Assembly (NCBI RefSeq): GCF_000169435.1
Contig: NZ_AAYB01000002.1
Coordinates: 496,001 to 560,000 of the forward strand
DNA length: 64,000 nt
Origin: Roseobacter sp. CCS2
GTDB taxonomy: Bacteria; Pseudomonadota; Alphaproteobacteria; Rhodobacterales; Rhodobacteraceae
Direction: 5' to 3'
The notes beneath the pieces are model-generated. The model was not told the origin of the DNA. It saw only the letters and a list, made by a program, of their open reading frames with translations, and searched no databases. Both the position numbers and the translations under genes were made by a program. Below, piece by piece: positions 19,628 to 27,958 of this stretch; within the stretch, counting starts at the first letter, position 1; every line of letters starts with the position of its first letter.

Positions 19628-20089
19628 ATGCTAAAGAGGGCCGCCATATGTTTCGCACTCATAGGGACGCCGCAGTTTGCGGCGGCCCATCCGTGCAGAT
19701 CAAATTGTGACCAGCTGCAAGGCAAGCTTTTCAGGATCACATTACAGCGCACATGGCTGGGCCGCGTTCGCGTGGTTGCGCGTCGTGATGATTTGCAACG
19801 TGAATTGGTTTTCAACCCACAGACTGGGGAAATCCTTCGGGACTATTGGCGAACGACTGATGCCGATGATGACCGGAAAAAAGATGCACCCCGCATCTTT
19901 AACCCCGGGGGAGGATCATCGGATAACGACGACGATGACGATGACGACGATGATGACGACGATGATGACGATGATGATGACGACGATGATGATGACGACG
20001 ATGATGACGATGATGACGACGATGACGATGATGACGATGACGATGATGACGATGACGACGACGATGACGACGATGGGGACGATGATTGA
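19628..20089 (+). CDS. Second exported PepSY-like protein with poly-aspartate tail
   Basis: A 153-residue protein from ATG 19628 (a GTG at 19625 is also in frame). A signal peptide (MLKRAAICFALIGTPQFAAA) precedes a mature part with a close Cys pair (HPCRSNCDQLQG) and a PepSY-like unit (RVRVVARRDDLQRELVFN, then TGEILRDYW). A Gly-Ser linker leads into 49 uninterrupted Asp codons (19928-20074) and a final GDDD. It differs from its upstream neighbour outside the tail, so the pair is not a simple recent duplication. Confidence 0.78.
   Translation: MLKRAAICFALIGTPQFAAAHPCRSNCDQLQGKLFRITLQRTWLGRVRVVARRDDLQRELVFNPQTGEILRDYWRTTDADDDRKKDAPRIFNPGGGSSDNDDDDDDDDDDDDDDDDDDDDDDDDDDDDDDDDDDDDDDDDDDDDDDDDDGDDD
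19928..20074 (+). repeat. Uninterrupted GAY repeat tract 2 (49 Asp codons)
   Basis: 147 bp of only GAT and GAC codons in mixed order. The tract is in frame throughout the second poly-Asp gene. Such tracts can change length by slippage or recombination with tract 1, and they are also prone to assembly error. Confidence 0.92.
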
Positions 20090-20114
20090 TCCGGTCTGAT
20101 CAAAAAGGGGCCGA

Positions 20115-20603
20115 TTGTTGAAAGGTCAATGGACTGTCGCATTGATCGTCGCGGTGCAGCTTTTATGCGCCGTCTTTTTCGTATCCCAGATCATCGGATC
20201 AATATTGGGTGTCGCACCGATCAGTTGGCAACTTTATGAACTGGTCGAATTGGGCGCAGCGCTTGGGCTTTTGCTGGGTGTGGGCTTTGGTTGGGTCGTT
20301 CTACGCCGGACAATGGCCCGAAATGTCGTGATCGAAGACCAGCTGAGGCTGGCCTCTGGTGCTTTTATGGATGTGCTGGAGGAACGGTTTGCAGCATGGG
20401 CGCTTACACCGGCTGAACGCGATGTCGCACTGTTTGCGATCAAGGGCATGTCCACACAAGAGATTGCAGCACTGCGCGAAGTCAGCGAAGGCACGATCAA
20501 GGCGCAGACCAACGCGATTTATCGCAAAGCGGACGTGTCCGGGCGCACACAGCTACTGAGCCTTTTTATTGATGATCTGATGGAAGCGTCGTCAACCAGC
20601 TGA
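20115..20603 (+). CDS. Membrane-anchored LuxR-type transcriptional regulator
   Basis: A 162-residue protein. Two membrane helices (about residues 6-28 and 40-62) are followed by a short linker and a GerE/LuxR helix-turn-helix at the C-terminus (LTPAERDVALFAIKGMSTQEIA, then VSEGTIKAQTNAIYRKADVSGR). The start is TTG 20115 with AAGGGG eight nucleotides before it; no ATG fits. There is no receiver or autoinducer domain, so any signal must come through the membrane part or partner proteins. It lies 25 nt after the poly-Asp gene and is probably in the same transcript. Confidence 0.82.
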   Translation: MLKGQWTVALIVAVQLLCAVFFVSQIIGSILGVAPISWQLYELVELGAALGLLLGVGFGWVVLRRTMARNVVIEDQLRLASGAFMDVLEERFAAWALTPAERDVALFAIKGMSTQEIAALREVSEGTIKAQTNAIYRKADVSGRTQLLSLFIDDLMEASSTS

Positions 20604-20975
20604 TGTGCCCACCGCATATTCCCGTAGAATATCAATTGAGACGATTTCCAGCGCACGTACATGGGTGGCATGCAAATTGACCTGTGGCGCGCATCCTTCC
20701 TCATGCGCTTGCAGAAAGCGACTTGCGCAAAGGCACCAGCCATCACCCGCTTTTAACCCGGGAAATCCGTATTCGGGCCGCGGTGTGCTGAGGTCATTGC
20801 CAACATATTTTGAAAAGGCGAGGAATTCGTCGGTCATTACCGCGCACACCGTATGACTGCCCTGGTCCGCCGCGCATGTGTCACAGGCGCCATTGCGGAA
20901 GAACCCGGTCATAGGGGCGGTTGAGCAGTCAGCCAGCGCACTGCCAAGCACATTGAATGAAGGGTCTTTTTCCAT
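20592..20975 (-). CDS. DUF2237 family protein
   Basis: A 127-residue protein starting at MEKDPSFNVLGSALADCS. The family signatures are PMTGFFRNGACDTCAADQGSHTVCAVMTDEFL and GLKAGDGWCLCASRF. The several conserved Cys suggest metal binding; no function is established. The last 12 nt overlap the LuxR-type gene tail-to-tail. Confidence 0.88.
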   Translation of the reverse strand: MEKDPSFNVLGSALADCSTAPMTGFFRNGACDTCAADQGSHTVCAVMTDEFLAFSKYVGNDLSTPRPEYGFPGLKAGDGWCLCASRFLQAHEEGCAPQVNLHATHVRALEIVSIDILREYAVGTSAG

Positions 20976-21041
20976 CAGATACGCGCCTTTCCTTGTTTGC
21001 AATGAATGTAGGTTTGTCAGATAAAATTGCCACGCCTGACC

Positions 21042-22082
21042 TTAGGCAGCGCCGCGATCAGCCCATGCAATCCATCGCCCGTGAAAATCCGCCCGACCCA
21101 GATCAAGCGTCACGTTCCCCGGCCAAAGCCGCAAGGTCAACGCCGCCCCGTGCCCGCTGTTGTCATTTTCCATACCAAACCATGCCAACGGCGTATCTGC
21201 CGTTGCTGACTTGCCGGCCTCTTCGATCAAGGCTGTGCCTTCGGCCTGCTTTGCTGCGGGAAAGTACTGCCATGCGACGGTGCTGTAGATCAAATGGGTC
21301 TGCCCCTTCACATGCGTCAAACGCGGTTTGATCCAGTCAATTGCGTCACCTTGATCCACTGGCGTCTGCGCAGTTGCAATGGCCGCGCGGGTCAAGGTCA
21401 GCCGTTCTGGTTGATCCGGCCAAAGATAGGCTTGCAGGCGCAAGGCCTGATCGGGGTGTGCAGGGTTCAAGGGGTTCAGGTCCACCCCGCCGCGTGATGC
21501 GATCGTCACCGCTGTATCTGGCGGGTATGGTCCGGTCCAGTCTGGCGCCAGCGTCAGGGCAGGATCACTGGCACCACGGGTCGTATCCCCCAATTGCAGG
21601 GCGTAAGCATCCCAATGCAGGTTGAGGCCACCGCTGGCCCCCAGTTCTGATGTGCGCAGGGGCAGCCCAAAGCGATCCGCCAGCAAATGCCCTACAGGGA
21701 TCAACGCGGCTGACCGCCGTACTTCGTTGGTTTGCGGCGCGCTGTCCAACCATGCGTTGATATGATCAGCGTCAGCCACAAGCGCCCTGCTGACGGCATT
21801 CCAAAGCTGTGTGTCGCTGACGATATTGGGCGGGTACACCTGCCTAAGCCCCACGTGCCCTAACAGATGAAGCGCATGTAGCGCACCAGCCAGCCGCAAA
21901 GGCACAGATTGCCCGGCAGGGCTGATGTCCCCTTGCCACGCAAAGATGCGATCCCTGACCGACCCTTCCGGCCATTCCATTGTGCCACAAAGCGCCATCA
22001 GCCGTTCCATGAAGGGCGAGCCCAGATTGGCGCAGGCCTTGGATTGGTAAAGAAACGCCTCTTGAATTGCAGGGGGCGTCAA
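21042..22082 (-). CDS. DUF2332 family protein
   Basis: A 346-residue protein with DUF2332 hallmarks: an N-terminal QSKACANLGSPFMERL, then LLADRFGLPLRTSELGASGGLNLHWDAY, which resembles a methyltransferase-like glycine loop. The start is TTG 22082, overlapping the pth stop by 4 nt (TTGA), so it is translationally coupled to pth. Function is unknown. Confidence 0.85.
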   Translation of the reverse strand: MTPPAIQEAFLYQSKACANLGSPFMERLMALCGTMEWPEGSVRDRIFAWQGDISPAGQSVPLRLAGALHALHLLGHVGLRQVYPPNIVSDTQLWNAVSRALVADADHINAWLDSAPQTNEVRRSAALIPVGHLLADRFGLPLRTSELGASGGLNLHWDAYALQLGDTTRGASDPALTLAPDWTGPYPPDTAVTIASRGGVDLNPLNPAHPDQALRLQAYLWPDQPERLTLTRAAIATAQTPVDQGDAIDWIKPRLTHVKGQTHLIYSTVAWQYFPAAKQAEGTALIEEAGKSATADTPLAWFGMENDNSGHGAALTLRLWPGNVTLDLGRADFHGRWIAWADRGAA

Positions 22083-22753
22083 CGGAACCTGTCCACAAGC
22101 TTTTGAACGGCAGAACGTGTATCCGGTTCCGGTTCTGGCGCAGGTGGCGTTGCTTTTGGTTTTGGCGCTGACTTGGATGAACGCGGCGGGGCCACACGCA
22201 ACGCGATTGCATTAAGAAATTTGCCACCATCGCCTGCGATCAGATCGGCAATGCCGTCGCTGATCCCGCGTAGTGCGTCATCCAGCCATTCTGCATCGGC
22301 TTTGGGGAAATCGCGCAGAACATAACCCGGCACGGCATCTTTATGTCCCGGATGCCCGACGCCCATGCGCACGCGGTCATAGTCCGGCCCGATATGTCCG
22401 TGGATCGACCGCAGACCGTTGTGTCCTGCATGTCCGCCGCCAGTTTTCAGGCGCACTTTGCCGGGGGCCAGATCAATTTCGTCATGGAACACAATGATGT
22501 CGTCGGACGCGAGTTTGAGATAGCGCATCGCTTCGCCGACGGACTGACCAGACAGGTTCATAAAGGTTTCAGGTTTCAGCAGTGTCACCCGCTCTGACCC
22601 AAAGCGCCCATCGCAGGTTTGTCCCTGAAACTTGGATCGCCAGCCGCTGAACCCATGGTCCGCTGCGATCCGGTCCAGTGCCATATAGCCGATGTTGTGA
22701 CGGTTCTGCGCATATTTTGCGCCGGGATTTCCAAGGCCAACAAGTAATTTCAT
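22079..22753 (-). CDS. pth: Peptidyl-tRNA hydrolase
   Basis: A 224-residue enzyme that recycles tRNA from prematurely released peptidyl-tRNA. Catalytic residues are seen in LGNPGAKYAQNRHNIGYMA (His20) and VFHDEIDLAPGKVRLK; KTGGGHAGHNGLRS is the third signature. The C-terminal 40 residues are a Pro/Lys-rich extension beyond the usual 190-200 residue core. In many bacteria rplY precedes pth directly; here a 2.4 kb gene on the other strand separates them. Confidence 0.96.
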   Translation of the reverse strand: MKLLVGLGNPGAKYAQNRHNIGYMALDRIAADHGFSGWRSKFQGQTCDGRFGSERVTLLKPETFMNLSGQSVGEAMRYLKLASDDIIVFHDEIDLAPGKVRLKTGGGHAGHNGLRSIHGHIGPDYDRVRMGVGHPGHKDAVPGYVLRDFPKADAEWLDDALRGISDGIADLIAGDGGKFLNAIALRVAPPRSSKSAPKPKATPPAPEPEPDTRSAVQKLVDRFR

Positions 22754-22865
22754 GAGGGCAACCTATCTTATGCCGCAGTGCAGCGCCAGAGCGTGATTTT
22801 TGAGGATCACACCCTGGTTGCAACAGATGACGATGATGCAGGCTTGCTTGTTTGGTGAAATGCAT

Positions 22866-22892
22866 GAAAATGAAGCGATAGCCTTCATTTTC
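22866..22892 (+). promoter_or_regulatory. Hairpin ahead of the dimethylglycine-dehydrogenase-like gene
   Basis: GAAAATGAAG and CTTCATTTTC form a 10 bp perfect stem with a 7 nt loop, ending 17 nt before the ATG. The right arm is followed by AAAGGAAA, the likely ribosome site. It could be an operator or a translational control element. Confidence 0.45.
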
Positions 22893-22909
22893 GAACAAAG
22901 GAAAACGGC

Positions 22910-25345
22910 ATGAAAACGCGGACCAAGGCCGTTGTGATCGGGGGCGGCATTGCGGGCTGTTCAACTATTTATCACCTGACCCAAGAAGGCTGGACCGACG
23001 TGGTGCTGGTGGAACGGAACGAGCTGACCTCTGGTACAACTTGGCATTCGGCGGCGCAGGTCACCAACTTTGGTATGAACCAGACGATGGTGGGGCTGAA
23101 GACGCATTCGATTGCGCTTTATAAGGAACTTGCGGACGATCCGGACTATCCCATCAACTATCATCATGGTGATGGCGGTATCCGCCTGGCTAATACAGAC
23201 GCGCAGATGCAGGGCTATCGGCATTTTGCGTCCATGGCGCGTGGCATGGATGTGGAATTTGAAGTCATCGACGCCGCCGAATGCGCGCGGCGTCATCCGC
23301 TGATTTCTACTGATAACCTTTTGGGCGGTCTATGGGATCCGATGGATGGCGACATTGACCCAGCCCAACTGTGTCAGGCGCTTGCCCGCCGCGCGCGCAA
23401 GGCGGGGGCCGAGGTTTACCGCAATACGCCGGTGACAGGGCTGACCCAACACAAGGATGATACCTGGACCGTACATACCGAGCATGGCGATATTGATTGC
23501 GATGTGGTGGTGAACGCAGGTGGATATCGCGTGAACGAAGTGGGTACGATGATGGGCGTGCAGCATCCTGTTGTGTCAATGGAACACCAGTATTTCCTGA
23601 CCGAGGAGATCCCCGCCATCAAAGAGGCAGGCCACCGCATGCCGCTGCTGCGTTGCCCGATCAGTGACTACTATTGCCGTCAGGAAAAGAACGGGTTGCT
23701 TTTGGGGTTCTATGAGCAGGATTGCAAAACATGGGGTATGGATGGGATCGACCCGAACTTTGTGAATGCGCTGTGCCCGGATGATCTGGATCGCGTGACA
23801 GATGTGCTGGAAGGGGCGTTTGCGCGTATGCCCGCGTTGATGGAAACAGGTATTCATACGGTCGTGAACGGGCCGATTACCTACACGATTGATGGTGCGC
23901 CGTTGGTCGGGCCCATTCCCGGCAAGCGGAATGCGTTCTGCATCATCGGCCTGCGGGCTGGTCTGGGCGAGGGCGGGGGGCACGGTTGGTTGCTGGCCCA
24001 GCAAATCGTGCATGGCGAGGCGTGCTATGACACATGGTGTATTGATCCAAGGCGCTTTACGGGGCACGCAAACGTTGAGATGACGGCGCTGAAGGCGATT
24101 GAGGATTACCAAAACGAATTCCGCTTTCACTTTCCACACGAAAACCGGCCTGCGGGACGGCCTGCGAAGACAACGCCTTTGACGCCCATTCTGGCGGCGG
24201 AAGGTGCGGAATTTACCGTCGTAAACGGATGGGAGCGGATGGATTACATTAAGCCCGCGCCGGACTTCCATCCTGCGTTGGATTTCCATTTTGATGAGAG
24301 CTTTGATGTCATCGCGGCTGAGGTTCGAAATGTACAAGAAAATGTGGGTTTGTGTGAGGTAAACGGCTTTAATCGGTTCGAAATTACCGGTGCTGATCGT
24401 CATCAATTTCTTGACCGCATGTTCTGTGGTGCTGTGACCAAACGTGATGGTCGCGTTGGCCTTGGCTATCTGCTGAACGATCATGGCATGATCAAAGGCG
24501 AAGCGACCATCGCGAACCTGCCTGCATCAGACCGCGGCCCGGCGCGGGTTTGGTATGGCTCTGCCGCAGCGTCTGAATACCACGACATGGATTGGCTGAA
24601 GGCGCATGTTGCGGCGGATGAGGACGTGCAAATCAAAAGCCTGACCAATGATCAGACGATCCTTGTGCTGGCAGGGCCAAAGTCGCGCGATGTATTGCAG
24701 GCGGTCAGTCGCGGCGATTGGTCAAAAGAGGCCTTTCCTTGGCTATCGGTGCGCGAATGCTTCATTGGGTTCGCGCCTGCGACGGTGTTGGGTGTCAGTT
24801 TCAGTGGTGAGTTGGCTTATGAAATCCACGTGCCGAACGCATCGCTTTATGCGGTCTATCTGGCATTACGCGAGGCGGGTAAAGACCATGGTTTGCGGCT
24901 GTTCGGTGCGCGCGCTGTTGATGCGATGCGCATGGAGAAAGGGTTCTTGCATTGGAAGGCGGACCTGATCACCGAGTTTACGCCTTATGAGACGGGTTTG
25001 GATCGCTTCGTGCGTGCAGATAAAGCGAATTTCATCGGCAAGAATGCATTGGCCAAACAGCATGCCCAAGGGTTGCGTAAAAAGCTCGTGACGTTGCAGA
25101 TCGACGCGACCCATGCACCTGCCTATGGCGGTGGGTCCTTGATGTTGGATGGCAACGTTGTTGGCACGATCACATCTGGAGACTGGGGGCATCGGGTTGG
25201 AATGAACCTCGCCTATGCCTTTGTGAAACCAGAATTGGCCGCGGTCGGCAGTACGATGCAATTGGACCTGCTGGGGGATTTGGTTGGCGCAAAGGTAATT
25301 GCGCCGTCACCCTATGATCCCGGTTTTGATCTGATGCGCAGCTAA
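22910..25345 (+). CDS. Dimethylglycine/sarcosine dehydrogenase-type FAD-folate enzyme
   Basis: An 811-residue two-part enzyme. The N-terminal DAO domain has the FAD motif VVIGGGIAGCSTIYHL and the TTWHSAAQV site, where His46 matches the position that carries covalent FAD in dimethylglycine dehydrogenase. The FAO_M linker and GcvT-type folate domains follow (about residues 430-800, with FEITGADRHQFLDRM and FSGELAYEIHVPN). The family oxidatively demethylates N-methylglycines and passes the one-carbon unit to tetrahydrofolate. The exact substrate (dimethylglycine, sarcosine or a relative) cannot be read from the sequence. It fits the carnitine and quaternary-amine genes elsewhere in the window. 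Confidence 0.85.
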   Translation: MKTRTKAVVIGGGIAGCSTIYHLTQEGWTDVVLVERNELTSGTTWHSAAQVTNFGMNQTMVGLKTHSIALYKELADDPDYPINYHHGDGGIRLANTDAQMQGYRHFASMARGMDVEFEVIDAAECARRHPLISTDNLLGGLWDPMDGDIDPAQLCQALARRARKAGAEVYRNTPVTGLTQHKDDTWTVHTEHGDIDCDVVVNAGGYRVNEVGTMMGVQHPVVSMEHQYFLTEEIPAIKEAGHRMPLLRCPISDYYCRQEKNGLLLGFYEQDCKTWGMDGIDPNFVNALCPDDLDRVTDVLEGAFARMPALMETGIHTVVNGPITYTIDGAPLVGPIPGKRNAFCIIGLRAGLGEGGGHGWLLAQQIVHGEACYDTWCIDPRRFTGHANVEMTALKAIEDYQNEFRFHFPHENRPAGRPAKTTPLTPILAAEGAEFTVVNGWERMDYIKPAPDFHPALDFHFDESFDVIAAEVRNVQENVGLCEVNGFNRFEITGADRHQFLDRMFCGAVTKRDGRVGLGYLLNDHGMIKGEATIANLPASDRGPARVWYGSAAASEYHDMDWLKAHVAADEDVQIKSLTNDQTILVLAGPKSRDVLQAVSRGDWSKEAFPWLSVRECFIGFAPATVLGVSFSGELAYEIHVPNASLYAVYLALREAGKDHGLRLFGARAVDAMRMEKGFLHWKADLITEFTPYETGLDRFVRADKANFIGKNALAKQHAQGLRKKLVTLQIDATHAPAYGGGSLMLDGNVVGTITSGDWGHRVGMNLAYAFVKPELAAVGSTMQLDLLGDLVGAKVIAPSPYDPGFDLMRS

Positions 25346-25362
25346 CCGACATTTCCACTGGA

Positions 25363-25391
25363 AAAGGGCACCCCAATCCGGGATGCCCTTT
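25363..25391. terminator. Bidirectional terminator between convergent genes
   Basis: AAAGGGCA and TGCCCTTT form the base of a hairpin whose upper part pairs CCC with GGG. It sits between the ends of the dimethylglycine-dehydrogenase-like gene and rplY. T-tracts on both sides are short. Confidence 0.6.
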
Positions 25392-25414
25392 CGAAATCAA
25401 AGCCGCAGCGTTGA

Positions 25415-26080
25415 TTATTCTTGGGAATCTTCTTCTTCGTCGCCAGTTGTTGGCACTTCGTCTGCTGCAACCTCTTCGCCGTCTTCCTCATCATCGTCAG
25501 CCAGCAAAGCGCGTGGCGCCTGTACGTTGGCGATGACAAAGTCGCGGTCGGTGATCGCAGGTGTCGCACCTTCGGGCAGCGTAACATCGCTGATGGAAAT
25601 GGTGTCGCCGATTTCGACTTCAGTCAGATCAATCTCAATGTGCTCAGGGATGTCGCCAGCCAGCACGTTCAATTCAACTTCATTCCGGACCACGGTCAGA
25701 ACGCCGCCCTTCTTCACACCGGGGCATGTTTCCGCATTCAGGAACTCAACCGGGATAAAGATGTTCACACGGCTTGTACGCTTAAGACGCATCAGGTCGA
25801 TGTGTGTTGGCAGGTCCTTGACCACGTCGCGCTGAACGCCACGACAGATCACACGGACATCTTCTTCGCCCTCAATCTTGAGGTTGTGCAGCGTGGACAT
25901 AAAGCCACCCTTGCGCAGTTTCGTGAGAAGGTAGTTGAATGGGATGATAATGGATTGCGGATCTGCGCCGCCACCATAAACAATGCCAGGTACGTCGCCG
26001 TCACGGCGAGCTTGGCGGGCGGCCCCCTTGCCTGTCCCCGCGCGTACCTTGGCGTTCAGATCTGGGATCTTTCCAGCCAT
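25415..26080 (-). CDS. rplY: 50S ribosomal protein L25/Ctc
   Basis: A 221-residue long-form L25 with the N-terminal 5S-rRNA-binding domain ([21 protein letters not shown]) and the C-terminal TL5/Ctc domain. The last 25 residues are strongly acidic. AAGGAAT precedes ATG 26080; the upstream in-frame extension is rejected. It normally pairs with pth. Confidence 0.96.
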   Translation of the reverse strand: MAGKIPDLNAKVRAGTGKGAARQARRDGDVPGIVYGGGADPQSIIIPFNYLLTKLRKGGFMSTLHNLKIEGEEDVRVICRGVQRDVVKDLPTHIDLMRLKRTSRVNIFIPVEFLNAETCPGVKKGGVLTVVRNEVELNVLAGDIPEHIEIDLTEVEIGDTISISDVTLPEGATPAITDRDFVIANVQAPRALLADDDEEDGEEVAADEVPTTGDEEEDSQE

Positions 26081-26215
26081 AGTATAATTCCTTAATGTAG
26101 GGGCCCGCCTCCAAGGGTGTCCGAGCCCGATGAAGCCCGCCGTATAGGGGCATTGTGTCAGTTTGAAAAGAGGTTTTATCGCCACTTGATGATTTGGAAC
26201 TTGCTTTGGGAAAAA

Positions 26216-27376
26216 ATGGCATGCACGCCTGCGAACATGTCAGTTTTGAACGCACTTTCCTTGTCCCGCCGTCCTGCCGCCGCCTTTGTTGTTGTCGGTA
26301 TGTTTTGGGGGTGTTTCGCCGCCTATGTCCCGGTCATCAAAGACCAGCTGGGCGCTTCCGACGCCTTGTTCGGCACACTTTTGCTGGGGTCTGCGACAGG
26401 GCTCGTTTCGGCAATGTGGCTGGCCCCGCGGGCAGATCGCATACTGGGTGCGCGCGGTATGCAGGTGGGGGCGGCAATGTTGGCGTTGGCGTGGCTGTTG
26501 CCAGGACAGGTGACTGTGCCGCTGGTCTTTGCCGCAACGATGGCGTTTGTCGGATTGGCGTCCGGCCTGCTGGACGTCGTGATGAACGCGCGGGTCAGTG
26601 AGTTGGAGGCGAAACATGCGCGCCCTTTGATGAACGCCAATCATGCGATGTTTTCTGTGGCTTATGCGGTCGGTGCCCTGATCGTCGGGTTCACGCGCGA
26701 GGCTGGTTTGCCGCCCACGCCAGTTTTCGCGGGCTTTGGTGTTATTGCCTTGCTTGCATTGCCTTTGATGCGGATGGACGTCACCTATGTTGATGCAGAG
26801 GCAGGCTATGCCGGGAAATACCCACTTTGGCCGATTGTGCTTTGCGGCGCCATCGTGCTGGTTGCTTTCATGTCAGAGGCCACGGTCGAAGCTTGGTCTG
26901 CCTTGCATGTTGAGCGGACCTTGGGTGGTGGTGCAGCCGAGGGTGCACTGGGCCCGGCCATGTTGGGGATCACCATGGCTGTCGGGCGCTTTTCGGGTCA
27001 GGCTGTCGCCGAACGTCTGCGTGATGTGCCCCTTGTCATAGGGGCTTCAATAATTTCTGCGACGGGGGCGGTGATTGCGGCTTTGGCACCGTCACCACTG
27101 CTGGCGTACCTTGGGTTTGGTATTCTTGGTTTGGGTGTCTCTGTGATCGGGCCCATCGGACTGGCGCTGGTTGGGAAACTGGTCGCGCCGCATCTGCGCA
27201 CAGAGGCGATCAGCCGGACCGCCGTTATTGGCTTTTCGGGATTCTTTTTTGCACCCATGCTGATGGGGCTGCTGTCCGAGGCATTTGGCCTGAGGGTGGC
27301 ATTTCTGGCTGTGGCCTTGTTGCTGCTAAGCGTATTGCCTTTGGCTGTTGTCGTGCGGCGCATCGCAAGGTTTTAA
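26216..27376 (+). CDS. MFS permease, substrate unknown
   Basis: About 386 residues and 12 membrane helices. [23 protein letters not shown] at the first helix and the loop [14 protein letters not shown] follow the YbjJ-like MFS plan. The start is uncertain: ATG 26216 follows GGGAAAA, and ATG 26237 is the alternative. The substrate cannot be inferred from its neighbours. Confidence 0.78.
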   Translation: MACTPANMSVLNALSLSRRPAAAFVVVGMFWGCFAAYVPVIKDQLGASDALFGTLLLGSATGLVSAMWLAPRADRILGARGMQVGAAMLALAWLLPGQVTVPLVFAATMAFVGLASGLLDVVMNARVSELEAKHARPLMNANHAMFSVAYAVGALIVGFTREAGLPPTPVFAGFGVIALLALPLMRMDVTYVDAEAGYAGKYPLWPIVLCGAIVLVAFMSEATVEAWSALHVERTLGGGAAEGALGPAMLGITMAVGRFSGQAVAERLRDVPLVIGASIISATGAVIAALAPSPLLAYLGFGILGLGVSVIGPIGLALVGKLVAPHLRTEAISRTAVIGFSGFFFAPMLMGLLSEAFGLRVAFLAVALLLLSVLPLAVVVRRIARF

Positions 27377-27390
27377 TGGCTCACGCCGCA

Positions 27391-27425
27391 TAAAAAAGGG
27401 CAGCAACCATACTGGTGCTGCCCTT
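27391..27425 (-). terminator. Intrinsic terminator of the small exported protein gene
   Basis: Read on the minus strand, AAGGGCAGCA pairs with TGCTGCCCTT, and six T follow. It lies 30 nt beyond the stop of the 27455-27712 gene and may also stop transcription of the MFS gene arriving from the other side. Confidence 0.85.
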
Positions 27426-27454
27426 GGGTAGAAGCGTCGTTTTACAATCAGCGA

Positions 27455-27712
27455 TTAGCGCTGGCCTTGCGGCCCACCGTTGTCAGTCGGGGTTGGGTCA
27501 TCATCATCGTCGTCATTGACTGCCGCAGCAATCAATAGGGCTGCAAGAACGCCGACCACGATGTATGTTGGGTTCACGGAGGAGTTAGGAGCCGGTGCCA
27601 TTTCTGCTTCCATCACAGGCGCTTCGACGATCTCATCGGCCAGACCGCCGGCAAAGGTGGATGTTGCGCAGATGGCGATAGCGGCAGCATAGGCTGTTGC
27701 TTTGATAAACAT
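27455..27712 (-). CDS. Small exported protein with a single membrane helix and Asp run
   Basis: An 85-residue protein. A signal peptide (about residues 1-21, ending TFAGG) is followed by a Pro/Glu-rich linker, one hydrophobic helix (TYIVVGVLAALLIAAAV) and a tail that begins with Asn and six Asp. Similar short proteins are frequent and uncharacterised in Rhodobacteraceae. It has its own terminator. The 246 bp upstream are AT-rich, and I see no confident promoter there. Confidence 0.7.
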   Translation of the reverse strand: MFIKATAYAAAIAICATSTFAGGLADEIVEAPVMEAEMAPAPNSSVNPTYIVVGVLAALLIAAAVNDDDDDDPTPTDNGGPQGQR

Positions 27713-27958
27713 GTGATGTTTCCTTAATCGTTGTTTCGTCTTCTAATAAATGTCGCTTTGATGGGCGCAAAATCACACAAGTTACGAAAACGTCAATGCT
27801 TTATTGCATTGAGCGATACTAAGCTGCGGAGCTGGATTTGACGCTGCGTAGAAACAAGCAACTCTTGGTCGTAACGAATTGCGCTCGCTTATGACGCACG
27901 GACAAGGCATTTGAAGATTATGTATTCGCGACTTGGCCCGGGAATGACTTGCGCATTT

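Noticed and set aside
19260-19658. Antisense reading frame rich in His and Arg opposite the first poly-Asp gene
   Set aside because: It is the complement of the GAY array and has no independent coding features.
19352-20074. Tandem repeats as a CRISPR array
   Set aside because: Three-base periodic codons without spacers; no cas genes nearby.
19843-20142. Antisense poly-Ser reading frame opposite the second poly-Asp gene
   Set aside because: Same cause: the reverse of GAY codons gives Ser, His/Arg or Ile/Val strings.
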